From assembly GCA_028023455.1 (NCBI GenBank), contig JAQFVV010006737.1, forward strand, positions 1 through 64,000: a DNA stretch of 64,000 nucleotides, written 5' to 3'. The notes below the pieces were generated by a model that searched no databases, had not been told where the DNA came from, and was given only the letters and a program-made list of their open reading frames with translations. Below, in pieces: positions 1 through 11,409 of this stretch; the first letter of the stretch is position 1; each line of letters starts with the position of its first letter. This stretch comes from Epiperipatus broadwayi (taxonomy: Eukaryota; Onychophora; Udeonychophora; Euonychophora; Peripatidae). The translations under genes were made by a program, and so were the position numbers.

Positions 1-1800
1 ATTATAACGATCCAAACGAAGTGGGAGATCGCATCGCACCGCACTACCAAAGGGCGCCATCTAGGCATTTGAGCCTAGAAAAATTTATAAAGTAGGCAGA
101 TATGCGCTGTTAGGATTCCACTTTATTTACATATTTAGATCGTTAGCCCATTGTCACTAGCTCAGTGGAGACGCAGAGATAATAAAATATATAACCTTAG
201 ATATAAATATAAAAAAATAATAAAAGCCACTGCCAGAAATTAACACAGAAAAATATTTATTTACGCACATATAAAATCATTCTAAACCCGAGGAATAAGT
301 TTAACATTTAGATTTTTATCTTAATTTTTAATTTTATATTTAAAATAGCTTGCTATAATGTTTAATATTTTATTTAGAGGGTCGGGTATGAATAGGCTAC
401 ATAGGTCTGCATTTGAAAGGAAAATATTCTTCCCTTATTTAACCTTAGGCAACAAATTTCGCAATCAACTGGCGCTAATCCATCTGATACATTCATGTAT
501 TCAATGTAGCATGATACAACAACACAAAATACTATATTGTCAGGAATGTGCATCTGAACAATAAGTAGAAATAGAGAAGATATTGACTCTCCACCAACAG
601 GAATGTGACATCTGTTGGCAAGTAGATCAATAAACTAAAAACTCCATAGGAATGGACTGCGGTCTTCTGCCGACTTACAAACCCATCCATAGGCAAACAG
701 AGGGTGTGTGGCGTATATCTATAATCCTGCCCGTAGCGGACCTCATACTACATCTACTAATTACACAAATATATCCAATCCATTGAACCAATTTAACCAC
801 GGAACAAATAACCTAAGATTACCCTCCCTTAATACAACTTTACAAAACTATATAGCCATTCGCGCCCGACTTAATTTTAACATTTATATACGTTCGCACA
901 GATTTATTTAAAAATGTTGGGTATAGATTGATTACACAGATTCCACGGTCAAAAACATTTCAAAATAAACATAAATGATCAAAATACAAAATTATTGATA
1001 CCGACAATCGCAGAGGGAAACTTATAAGTAACCCAATAGTATTCACCATAAGATACTTGCGTTGTCACCAATAACTTAAAAGACATCCAAATAAATACAT
1101 TTTAGATACTCACCGTAAGGTATCATTATTTATCGAATGTCTATATATTTTGATCAAATATGAAAACCAAAATCTAATTAACCGCAAACGAATCCATGCA
1201 AGCGTCTATAGACAACTTAAATGTAATGCATTTAATAATTTCTACAATATAATATTACTACAAATAAAAATATTACAAGGGAAATGATTCTTTTAACAAT
1301 CGGGAAAGATATAAAATTAACCATTATTAATTTGATTTAAACTTACAAAAAGTCAGATAAGAGTCCATTTTAAATAAGTCAGCTTGTTTATTAATTTGTT
1401 CAACTTGACGAAAGTTCTTGATTGATTTTAAGAATTGTTCATTTCCTACAGCTTACGGTAGCAGAACTCCCGGTTCCTGGTGTCAATGTCCACGGAGTCT
1501 TTAATTGAAAGATCGATCTAATGTTCAGGAGGTGGCATTTGCTGGTTCATGGTATCAGTCATTCCATTTCAGAGATAAGTGAGAGAGAATGATAAAGCGC
1601 GTCTTTATCGCTCGTCTCACCCAACCAAGTTGAAAAAGCCTCTTGAACTCAATATTTTTTTCTTTTTATATCATCCACAAGGATTCACTGAACAAAATGT
1701 CACTGCTCTGTTTTTTCGCCATGGTCCGAGCCAAGGCTTAGTGCTTCCATTGGTCAAGCTAAAATTTCTTTCTTCTCTTATCTAACTTTCCATCTGACTT
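1..1800. other. Unique AT-rich sequence with GC-richer patches; no firm gene
   Basis: No recognisable gene. Patches at about 20-75, 640-740 and 1440-1620 are clearly richer in G+C and CpG than the surrounding DNA and are not simple repeats. The last patch has, on the minus strand, a donor-like GTAAGC (near 1456-1461) after a stretch of mixed codons, so it could be a 5' exon or promoter of a minus-strand gene; this is inference only. A small hairpin with CCAACAG/CTGTTGG arms lies near 594-618. The 60-70-codon ORFs here (358-564, 708-911, 1579-1785) show no family resemblance. Confidence 0.3.
44..67 (-). promoter_or_regulatory. CTCF-like motif (minus strand core at 53-67)
   Basis: The minus strand of 53-67 reads TGCCTAGATGGCGCC. 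Its last 11 positions fit the degenerate animal CTCF core YAGRKGGCRSY exactly, and the first four fit poorly. A weaker match in the opposite direction overlaps it (44-58). Such GC-rich motifs stand out in this AT-rich DNA, but one degenerate match is not proof of binding. CTCF is present in most bilaterians. Confidence 0.25.
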
Positions 1801-3035
1801 TTTAATTAAACAGCTTTTAGATAATTAATAAACAACCATTTCCCTTTATAGATTACAGGAATTAATTAATACCTGTTTTTATTTTAACTTACGTTATTTT
1901 TTTATTAAAATATTTTTATATTTCAATCTTGTATTTATTTATTTATTTTATTAAAAAAAATACGTTCAAATACTTTTTTTATTTTTTTTTTGTTTATGAA
2001 AAAAAAATATTTTTAAAGTTTAGCATCTGTGCGAATATATACGTTTAACAATATTTTAATTTTAGCGTTTAGTTTTTTTTCCTTTTATTTGCGAACTTTT
2101 AAGTTTTTATTTTAAATTAATGTAACGACATATTTATATATCGTTACAATATATATATAAGATCAAACGTGCTGACTTCAAAACTTTGACACAAATGATT
2201 TCATAAAAGTATGTTAATATTTTTTTATTAGTCATTTCATCATGAAATACATTTTATTCTATTTTTTCCTACTCAGCAACTAGCACAGTTCATCTTATAC
2301 TTTTTGTAATTATAAATTTATTAAACGCACATTGATTACGTAAGTAATATTACTTATACTTTTTGATAAAATTATTTTTAAATTTAATAGAGTATAAGTT
2401 TTATCGAAAAATGTTATAGATATAATAGTTTAGATAAAAATGACACTTAAATGTTATATAAACTTTGGAAGCTCAATCAGTTATAAAATCACTTCATATT
2501 TTCACAATTTAGCCATACACTATTTTCTGTTTTTATTTATTAATACTCAAACAAAAGAATTTACAAAGCTACAATAGAATCATCCACTTCATCCCTTTGA
2601 AAATGCAAAGCCTTTTGTTGGTACTGATTGCTATATAATATTGTTTAACCACGTATATATACATAATTTTATTCACATAACAAACTAAATTCTAATATTC
2701 TACTATAATAACTCAGAATTATTTTAGCAAAGTTGTAAATATTACTCTTTCTCATATCAAAGTTAAGTTAACTGTTAAAGAAATAATAAGAACTTAATAA
2801 TTAAAAAAATATTGGGTATATTATATATAATAAAGAAATTAACACTGCTATAAAAAAGTGGGTATTATTTATATGATTGTTAAAATAACTATCTTAGTTT
2901 GATTTATCAAGTACTATTATAATAGTATATTTATTAACTTACCTTTTCCATGGATAAAATTATATATTATCATTATATATTTAATAACCAAATTATTTAT
3001 AAACTTAGTTAAATTATATATGAGGATAAGTGTTT
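1801..3035. other. AT-rich sequence without recognised features
   Basis: Long T and A runs (for example 1960-2010) and low complexity. A hairpin with perfect TGTAACGA/TCGTTACA arms lies at 2121-2148. No coding or transposon signal was recognised. Confidence 0.5.
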
Positions 3036-3038
3036 TAA

Positions 3039-3072
<34 letters not shown>

Positions 3073-3090
3073 TTATATATATATTTAAAT
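3039..3090. repeat. (CA)n(TA)n microsatellite
   Basis: A run of CA dinucleotides passes directly into interrupted TA repeats. A further pure (TA)n tract lies at 3300-3331 on the far side of the inverted SINE-like pair. Confidence 0.9.
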
Positions 3091-3094
3091 CCAT

Positions 3095-3296
3095 GTATAT
3101 TATCTGTACTAAACTTTATGCAAATAGAAGGATTTGAACTCAGACTTTCAAGCTTCCCATTTATACAACTGATACACATGGCCCTATACATGTGAAAAAG
3201 ATCTATCTTTTTCACATGTATGTATTCATGTGTATCACTTGTATAAGATGGAATGGATAGCTGTGGAGACTCAAAAGTCTGAGTACAAGTCCATCC

Positions 3297-3300
<4 letters not shown>
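3095..3300. repeat. Head-to-head pair of SINE-like repeat family A
   Basis: The minus strand of about 3100-3200 and the plus strand of about 3190-3297 both hold the tRNA-like part of repeat family A, including GTGTATCA, TTGTATAA and AAAGTCTGAGT. The two copies meet at a shared AGATCTATCTTTTTCACATG segment, so the locus is an inverted repeat. Other copies of this family lie at 10.6, 11.1, 19.9 and 36.0 kb. The 68-codon minus-strand ORF here (3009-3215) is a by-product of the repeat. Confidence 0.7.
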
Positions 3301-3332
<32 letters not shown>

Positions 3333-3339
3333 TTTCTAT

Positions 3340-5058
3340 ATGTAAAACACAAATAATGCAATGCTTTATAATGTAATTCCATGTAATAATTGCATTTATA
3401 TATTACGGGGTTAAGAATTAATAGGTTGAGGGCTTGTGAAGAACATGGAGTTTTTTAGACTAAAAACTTACATGGATGAACCTACAAAATATGTTTTTTT
3501 ATAATATAGTAAAGTATATATTTGAATTTTCTTATTAAATGACAAGAAAGTTTTTGATCAGAGAAAGTACTTGTTCACATTCACTTAATATCATGCATCT
3601 ACACTATCTCTGAGTTTGGTTGCTAATGCTTTTTCTAAACTGCAAAATTACAAACAAAGAAATATTCATTTATCATTTTTAAAAATCTGAAGTCAGTATT
3701 TGTAAATATGTAGAAAAGTCAAAGCAAGTTAGTGCAGTTTCCATGTGCTTGATAAATTTAGTTTTTTATTATCCAGTTTTGAGATATTTGGGAAAATAAA
3801 TTTGAGAAAATTTTTGGGTAACAAAAACTTGCTTTTTTGTGTATGTTATTAAATATTCATAATTATCTTCATACAATAATTGTATAATAATTATTAAAAA
3901 CTAAAAGTATACATGATTACACTTTTATTTTCTAGTGTATGCTTTATTTTTAGAAATAGATGTTAATATATTTTAGAATAATACAAATAAAGATAATCAT
4001 GGCTGAGAATGATGACCATGTCCTATTAAAATCACTGCTAACATCATTACCAACACTGTGCAAAAATTTTTTGAATAATCTAAAAATTATAATGCATTTT
4101 TAATATTTTAAACAAAAATTTTATAGATTTATCAGGGATTCATATTTATCCATTTTCATTTTTAAAATAAATTTAAGTCAAAAAGATTTTATTGAGATTC
4201 TGGAGTTGTTTGCTTCATAGTTTTTCTACATACTGTTGAATGATGAAAATGTCATTTGTTCTTATTACACACTCTGTTATTATTTTTTATATATTTATTA
4301 AGATTAAATATAAATTTTTAGAATGTTTTTTGGTTGTAAACATATATTGCTAGCAAATGAAGTCCAATTTATTGAATTTATATATAAAATAATAGCTTAA
4401 TACTAAGGTGAAATGTTGAATAATTACAAAAAAATGTCACAAGAGAAAACATCACAAATGTTTTTTTATTCAATGATGAACTTTATTCATCCAATAAAAA
4501 ATAGATACATTATAGTTTGCAACTTAGGTGACAAGATATGTCCAATACAATTGGTATTAGGGACTTCTGAAAGACAAATTAATAAAAAAAACATATAATT
4601 GGTGTATGATGATGATTTTACAAATTTGCTGTGGATGGTTGAGATAAAGCAATATTTAACAGCTTTCATGTATCATCATGGATTTTAGCAAGGGAAAATT
4701 TGCAGTCCCTTGCTTTAAATGTTTTAAAAATACCTAAAATATCAAAGCAGATTCCCTGAATTTTTACCAAATGTGACATTGAACCTAAGGATCCATGGTG
4801 AATAGTTCAGCACAATGGAGAGTCTATGTTATCTATAGAAAATTTTAAAAAAGCATGTTTATATATATAAAGATTTAACATATGTATATATATATTCCTA
4901 TAATATAAATAATTAAATATTATTTATACATTAACATGTCCATAAAAATATATTTTAATTTTTTCTTCATACTTCTGGTGATGAAATTTGCTAATCATAA
5001 AATATAATATATAATTCTTAGATGATTTTAAATTAACATACTTTAAGCATGTGCTTGT
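3340..5058. other. AT-rich sequence, one short ORF of interest
   Basis: No transposon was recognised. The only segment with coding-like codons is the small ORF at 3999-4103, listed separately. The overlapping ORFs at 4413-4598 (+) and 4487-4669 (-) are composed of AT-rich codons and look accidental. Confidence 0.4.
3999..4103 (+). CDS. Possible short coding segment, 34 codons, unknown
   Basis: The ATG has a good animal start context (A at -3, G at +4). The peptide begins MAENDDHVLLKSLLTSLPTL, which is less AT-biased than the flanks, and ends at TAA after 34 codons. A splice-acceptor-like ATATTTTAG lies just upstream and the frame stays open back to it. It could be a short exon, a microprotein or chance. 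No family was recognised. Confidence 0.22.
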   Translation: MAENDDHVLLKSLLTSLPTLCKNFLNNLKIIMHF

Positions 5059-5120
5059 TTAGAATGTAACAGGTGCAACAACCATTTTCTTATGATGTTT
5101 CATAATCATAGTATCAGTGG
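5059..5120 (-). CDS. Candidate terminal exon, minus strand, about 20 codons
   Basis: On the minus strand a very good splice acceptor (long T-rich tract ending TTTTACATTGCAG) precedes a short open segment encoding TDTMIMKHHKKMVVAPVTF followed by TAA. The first two bases of the exon would complete a split codon. Codon usage is less AT-biased than the neighbours. No upstream exon was identified to the right, so the parent gene is unknown. A chance acceptor is possible. Confidence 0.35.
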
Positions 5121-5129
5121 CTGCAATGT

Positions 5130-6960
5130 AAAATAAAAAAAATTAAACATCATGATTACTTATTTTTTACTTAACTTTTTCGAATTCTGATATTTTATAT
5201 TATTACACCTGATGAAAATTTTGAAAATACTCAAATTACTAAATTTCTGTATAAAATCTTTATTTTATATTAACATTCAATAAAATGGATTTGATTTTTT
5301 AAAATTTAAATTTACAAGCAAAAATATTCTAGTAAGATAGATTTGAAAGTCACAAATATTTAAAAATGAAGTTGTAAATAAGAACAAAGAATGTACAGAG
5401 ATGTGAGAATAATCACTCTTTAGAAAAAAAAAAACCTATTTTATTTTATTTTTTAATACAATTAAATTAATGTGGATTTGTAATAACTCTATCAATTTCT
5501 CATTAAAACTGTTATATTTTTACAATGTTTGAAAATATAATAACACTATGTCAATTATGATAGGTGATGTCATTATGTATTAAGTTTCACATAGAATATG
5601 TTCAAATATTCACTGAGACTTTCTTTGTTAATATTATAGCTAAGTTAATTAATTTGTATTTTTAAATATAAAACAGATATAAATAAAATCAAAGTGTATA
5701 TGTGTATTTTTTTTATTTTAAATAATTATCAATCAATTGTTGTGTAAAAATAATTAGAAATATTTAGTAAACAAGCAAAAAAATCATATTTTTATACCAA
5801 TGTTTTCCAAAAATAATTCTACAAAGAAAAAAAAATATTAAAAGACTTGGATAGGTCATTTCTTTCATTAACAATAGTGAAAAGATATTTGATATTTTCC
5901 AAATGTCTGTATGATACTGATTTCATCAGATTTTTAAATCAATAAATCAATAAGAACAGGAATACAGATAAAGAACTATAAAGGTGCATATTTTAATCAG
6001 TTAAGATAATGCTAATATAGTGATTTTAGGTGGCAGAACAACTACTGTTAAAGGAAACAAGTCACATTAACTAATGAAAATAAGTGCTGAAAAAAATGTT
6101 TTTTGTTTTTTTTAAATTGTGTGAATATGTAAATTTGAATGTTTATAAATTTTTTACTCAAGACAAATCCTTTACATGTCAATCACTTTTGTGAAATAAA
6201 TTATTGTTTTGTTTTATACTGTATATACTGGAGGTTTGGCAGTTTCTTGCTATTTATTTCACATTTAATCTCTGTGTGGTAATAAGTTTTATATTACCAC
6301 TTCATAGAAAGAATCTTTCAGATATTCCCCTACAAAGAAAAATGATAGAGGTGACACATATTTATTAAATTTATCAAATATTGTGTGGTGTAAATATGAG
6401 ATGCTTTTTAGATTAAATATAGGTAGATAACTACTTTCCAAATCAATATTAAATAGACAATTATATTGTCTATGATTTGGTTAAATGACAAAAGAACCCA
6501 TACTACTTAGAACCTAAAAATGTTTAACTATTAATGCATTTAAATTTTAGTAATGAATACAATAATTAGATGTATAATCTACTGCACATAGAGACATTTT
6601 AGTGTGCATATACATATATAGAATAAATCTAAAAGTTTGAATAATCTTTCAAAACTTTATTTTATGTATATAATGAAATATAATAGGAAAGAAAAAAGAC
6701 TTTTTAAAATATTATTTTTCAAAGAGTAGCACAAATCACCAACTGTGCTGAAATACAGTAAGTTTTGTATATGCATTTCTAATTACATATTGAAAGTAAT
6801 GTCAATATTAATGTGTATTCTCACAAATAGCATAACATTTTTGTATTGCTCTCAGGTACACTGAAAACCATTATATAAAATGTTTTATTTTATTTCATCA
6901 TACCTAACACTGTGAAAATTAAGTGGCTGAAATTACTGCTTTCAGTATATCATAAATCAT
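5130..6960. other. AT-rich sequence without recognised features
   Basis: Low-complexity A/T-rich DNA with short homopolymer runs. No coding, RNA or transposon similarity was recognised. Confidence 0.5.
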
Positions 6961-6970
6961 AAAATAGATA

Positions 6971-7072
6971 ATGTCTAGTTGCCATGGCTCAGCTGAAAAA
7001 TGGCTTGATGAAAATGAAAATTTCAGTGGCTTTTTCACAAATTATTGCAAGAAATACATAGAAATTTATTAA
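6971..7072 (+). CDS. Possible short coding segment, 33 codons, unknown
   Basis: The ORF starts at an ATG with A at -3 and encodes MSSCHGSAEKWLDENENFSG, then FFTNYCKKYIEIY and a stop. The middle part (AEKWLDENENF) faintly resembles the WLD-x-x-x-x-F motif at the N-terminus of PDE5/PDE11-type phosphodiesterases. That resemblance is too short to use as an assignment. An acceptor-like CTGCTTTCAG lies upstream, but an in-frame TAG sits between it and the ATG. It could be a first exon, a uORF or chance. Confidence 0.25.
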   Translation: MSSCHGSAEKWLDENENFSGFFTNYCKKYIEIY

Positions 7073-7267
7073 AACATTATCTTTTAAATTGAGAATGTGT
7101 GCATTCTTTTATCAAACTTTTAATTACATCTAGTCACCATCTGGGGAAAAAACCACAAAACTAATTCACCAACACAAATATAACAACTTTTTTATATTAT
7201 ATTATGTAAAATTTTTATAGGACAAGTGCAATAATCTAAATCTTTTAAAGTAAGCTAATTAAATTTT

Positions 7268-7357
7268 GAGTTAATTGGACAGAGAGCTTAAAATTTGAGT
7301 TCAAATCTCTTCTAATTACATTAAGTTTACTATAGGCAATAAACTTGTATTTAAATA
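7268..7357 (+). repeat. Fragment of SINE-like repeat family A (3' part)
   Basis: Shares the block GAGTTCAAATCTCTTCTAAT, then TACATTAAGTTTA and a TA-rich tail, with the fuller copies at 10.9, 11.3 and 20.1 kb. Only the 3' portion, including the B-box-like GAGTTCAAATCTC, is present. Confidence 0.6.
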
Positions 7358-7620
7358 TTATTTACTTCAATTTCAAAAAAAAACTAAAAAGAATGCATTG
7401 TTTTTTTTTCTTTCTGTAAAATAAAGTTAATTCAAATATGCAACTTAAACTACAACAATCTCTCAATATAGACACCAAGAATTGAAAAAATAACACCCCT
7501 AAATAATATTACTTGAAATGACCTTTCACAAATTCAGATGAAAAAAAATAATTGTTTAACAAATCTTGCTAACATTAGTCCTAATCTTCAGAAATTAGAT
7601 TTTTTGTTCATTAAAAATGA

Positions 7621-7725
7621 TTTTTTTTTCTTCAAGTGTCATAGCATCCGCCGGGATGCGAACCCGCAACCCGGGCAACTGCTTGTAAGGCAGTCGTGCT
7701 GACCTCTCGACCACCAATGCAAGAC
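7621..7725 (-). mobile_element. Short tRNA-derived SINE (Val-like head) with perfect 10-bp TSD
   Basis: On the minus strand a tRNA-like sequence (7720 to 7644) has A box TGGTCGAGAGG, an anticodon arm ACTGC-CTTACAA-GCAGT (anticodon TAC, Val-like) and B box GGTTCGCATCC. It also has a mostly paired acceptor stem with one G-G mismatch. It is followed by TGCTATGACA and a poly(A) run. The whole is flanked by the direct repeat TTAAAAATGA at 7611-7620 and 7726-7735, which is typical of target-primed retroposition. This argues for a SINE rather than a functional tRNA gene. A sister copy with the same post-tRNA tail lies at 49.1 kb. Confidence 0.85.
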
Positions 7726-7810
7726 TTAAAAATGAATTGATATTAAATAACATGATACAAATAAAAAAGAGTATAAAACTTTAAGAATTAATATTTGTAA
7801 ATATTTTTAG

Positions 7811-7865
7811 AGGAGAACCAGAACATCTCATTGAGCACTCCAACAGAAAATTTGATGAGTTTTAG
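7811..7865 (+). CDS. Candidate terminal exon, 17 codons
   Basis: After an acceptor-like ATATTTTTAG the sequence reads in one frame as GEPEHLIEHSNRKFDEF and then TAG. The composition (charged and polar residues, mixed codons) is unlike the AT-rich surroundings. There is no upstream partner exon I can name and the exon is very short, so this is a weak call. Confidence 0.25.
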
Positions 7866-7956
7866 AACTAAAAATTTCCTGACTGAGTTTCATATGTGTA
7901 AAGTACTAAAATATTATATTATTACAATTTTCTGTGCTTACACAAGTTATTAAAAC

Positions 7957-8041
7957 AGTAGTAAACTCTCCATATATTTTTGCATCCAGTGATAACTAAG
8001 GCTTGCACTGGGTGACACTACTGTATGGAGAGTTTACTACT
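7957..8041. mobile_element. 85-bp miniature inverted-repeat element related to foldback family F
   Basis: Inverted ends AGTAGTAAACTCTCCATA and TATGGAGAGTTTACTACT enclose a 50-bp core. The right half reads (complement) AAACTCTCCATACAGTAGTG, identical to the tip of the large foldback element at 53.4 kb. It appears to be a minimal derivative or relative of that family. ATTAA occurs on both sides, but not flush on the left, so the target duplication is uncertain. Confidence 0.65.
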
Positions 8042-8049
8042 ATTAATGT

Positions 8050-10635
8050 GTAAAGTAACAAAAACTTCACTTTGATTCACTGATTGGAATTTTTATGCTC
8101 AACATGTCTCTAGTTGCTTTACGTTTGTTTGATGTTTGATTATTTCAGAGACAAGCTAATTACAACAATTGATATTTGAATGGAACCAATTGACAATTTA
8201 TGTAAAGTATTTTTATTTAAACAATCTTACATATAATATTCCTATTTTCTCTGCTGTCTGATTAGTGAAGATAAGAATGAGGCATATTTTTCCGTAAAAA
8301 AAATTATTTTTTTCATCATTAATAAACAGGAATTTTTTTTTTTTTTTTTACAAATCATTTTATGCAAACAAAATAATTTGTTAAAACAACCAATAAAAAG
8401 AAATATATCTTAAAAATGGCAGTTGGCTACATTTCTGGATTCTAAAAAAATATGGTATTGGAATAAAACATTTGAAAAAAAATCAGTACATACGTTTTTA
8501 ATTAGAATTGGATAGGTATAGTATTTAAATTGTGAAAAAAGGATAGTTGCAGTACATAAATTTATGTTTGAAATGTGAGATTTAATGAGGGGAAAAAATA
8601 GATGCTATAGCATCATATTTATATTTAATTTTGGTTAGCATATAAGTGACTTTGTGTAGTAGTTTCATAGTTCATGCTAATTCTACCATTAATAGTTGGG
8701 TCTACTAATTTAAAGGCTTAATTTGATTACAAGCATTTTATTCAAAATAAATAACTCTGCAAAGCAAAAAAAAAATTAAAAAAATATGCTAAATCAACCG
8801 ATTACAACGTCCCTTCAGGATGGTTATATTTGTCACATTTATTTTTATAATATTAAAATGTTTGTTTAATTTACATTAAATCTTTAAAAAAAAAATGATA
8901 AAGCAACCAATTAAAAAACAGGCGTTAGAGGAACTTTAATTAATAGTAATAGTTATATAATATGAGCCACAAATCACATGATCATTATTTTTATAGTTAT
9001 TATAAATCAATATATGTATTTGTTATATGGGACTGCATTATGTGATAATATAGCTGTAACATCAAGCTTAATAATAAATGATTGTCCACATAATACCCTA
9101 GTTTAAATTAACAAGTGGGAATAACAAACAATAGCAAACAACTAACGCGAATGATTATTAGTGCCAAAAAATTTAATACAGAAGTCGATTTAATATATAT
9201 ACACTTTTTTTTTAAAGAAAAAAAGATACATTGTTTGAGAGTGACAGATATTTTTTTGAGATTTTTGCAACTTCATTTGAGTGAAACCAAAAGTGCATAA
9301 ATAACTCAGAAAAATCAGCAAAAAACATCGCTGGGAGTTTAGATTGATGAAATCAAATGAAAACAAATTGTAGATCATTTATCACAATCAAACTAAATCC
9401 TAATAATGAGAAAAAAAAACGAAGTTTAATATAAAAAAGGCTACTTTAAAATGATTTCAAATTTTCTTTTAATATTTAATTAGTCAGCGAAAATAATTTA
9501 TAGCAATGCATTTTTCTTTTGCCAACAAGTTATAATAAATTATATATAAATGTAGCAATAGTTAATACACCCGTCTGTCATAATCATATCTGGACATAGA
9601 ATCTAAATGTTATTTGGACATTTATTCAGTAGCTAAAGATTTTTAAGCAGACTTAAGGATTTTGGCATATAAGAAGATAGCATTAAAAATCAATAAAAGG
9701 ATCTCTAGCCATATTTTTATCTAATTAAATAAAAAAATCATTAAAGGTGACTTGTTTTTTATTGGTGAAATTTCAGAACACGGTCATTGGATTAATAGTG
9801 AATTTTCTTGGTTCTACTATGAAAATAAAAATAATTAGATAAGCATGATTGGATTGAGGCGCTAAGAATGCTGGGAGTCTCTCAAATTTGGAGAAAAATC
9901 TTTGACAATAAAAGAAAAAAAAATCCATGTTTCACATTTTATTATCTCTGAAATATTACATGACTACTCTAGATTTTTTTAAAAAATAAAATATTTGCAA
10001 TTTCGGAAACTATTTTGCTCCAACAACCATCATCTGACAGTCAGTTAGTCAGTATTTTTTAATACTTTAATTCTAATGATGTTTACTAAAATCATCTAAA
10101 CCATTTTCAATATAAAAGAAATAACATTTAATAAGGAGCTTAGTGTAATAAATTTACATTCAAAACAAAAAACAATGTACATTTTAAAATATATACAGAT
10201 AAAGAAAGCATTTAATTAATAATTTATATATCCATTTTTTAGTTCTGATCTTATTAAAAAGTTATGGGTTGTATATATAACATATCTATATAATATTGTT
10301 TAAAAATCGAAATATTATAGTTTATAAATGTAATAAAATCAAAATAAAGACCAAAGAAGGTCTTGTTTTGTCGTTTTGAGTCTGAGATCATCAATCTTAT
10401 AAAAAAAATTAAGATTAGGGATGACTGGTATTAATTTGGATTTTGAATAATTTTATGTGAATATATGTATATATATATATTTCTGTTAGTTGTTTTTATT
10501 TGAAAAAAGCTATCTATTTAATATTTTCTTTTTATTTTCTTTTATTTTTAAATTTTAATAGTAATTTTATTACTATGCTTTTGGGGGATGGGGTATTCTA
10601 ATTTGATTGTAATATCTAGTGTGGTTTTAGACGGT
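8050..10635. other. AT-rich sequence without recognised features
   Basis: No gene or transposon was recognised. Homopolymer runs occur near 8333-8349. A short segment near 8970 (ATCACATGATCATTATTT) resembles the outer flank of foldback family F but is too short to call. The ORFs at 9115-9300 (+) and 9190-9378 (-) overlap one another and look accidental. Confidence 0.45.
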
Positions 10636-10639
10636 ATAT

Positions 10640-10925
10640 AAAGATTGAAGTCTATCTAGTAAAGTTTAACAAACTGCTATCTTAATATAAACCGAACATT
10701 GATTGTATAGATGTGTGTGAGACATGATCAAGTCCAACTGATGAATGCTGGTGCTGTATAAAATATGTATGTTGGAGAACATTTATCTTTTTTCACATGT
10801 ATGGGATCATGTGCATCAGTTGTATAAGATGAAATGCATAGCTGTGGAGAGCTTGAAAGTCTGAATTCAAGTCCCTTCTAATTACATTATGTTTAATATA
10901 GACAATATATTTATATTTGAATATT
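10640..10925 (+). repeat. SINE-like repeat family A, copy 1
   Basis: About 285 bp shared with copies at 11.13, 19.89 and 35.99 kb. The order is a CTATCTTAATATAAAC block, an ATTGTATA-GTGTG block, a dyad in the central GTGCTG segment, and a CTTTTTTCACATG block. Then comes a tRNA-like end with degenerate A box (GTGCATCAGTTGTATAAGAT) and B-box-like GAATTCAAGTCCC, and a TA-rich tail. The tRNA-like part is at the downstream end, which is unusual because SINE heads normally lie 5'. Confidence 0.7.
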
Positions 10926-11127
10926 ACATACTCAGCTTCTATTTTACCCATCACACTTCTGTGTATTTAAATGAGCATATTAAGGTTCTATATGTGAGGG
11001 GTCAGAATGACTTAAAGTCAATATGGGCATGATAATAATATTGGCATCAACAAGGGCAATGAGGGTTCCATCATCAGATTTTCAATGACATGAATGACTG
11101 AAGAGTTGGAAGGTGGAAAAGATTGAA

Positions 11128-11402
11128 TATTATCCATTAAAGTTTAAAGAATTGCTATCTTAATATAAACTGAGCACTGATTGTATATATGTGTGGAAGA
11201 TGGTGATTTGGATCAACTGATGAGTGCTGGTTTAGCACAAAATACTTGTATTGGAGAATGTCTATCTTTTTTCACATATGGTCATGTGTATTGTTGTATA
11301 AGATGGAGTGCATTGCTGTAGGGAGCTTGAAAGTCTGAATTCAAATCTCTTGTAATTACATTAAGTTTAGTATAAACAATATACTGTACTTATATTTGAA
11401 TA
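11128..11402 (+). repeat. SINE-like repeat family A, copy 2
   Basis: Same order of blocks as copy 1 and in the same orientation about 490 bp downstream. It includes the dyad GTGCTGGTTTAGCAC and the box GAATTCAAATCTC. The intervening 200 bp is unique, so this is not a simple tandem array. Confidence 0.7.
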
Positions 11403-11409
11403 TCATATA

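Noticed and set aside
7644-7720. Functional tRNA-Val gene
   Set aside because: Poly(A), shared non-tRNA tail with another copy and a perfect 10-bp target duplication show a SINE; the acceptor stem has a mismatch.
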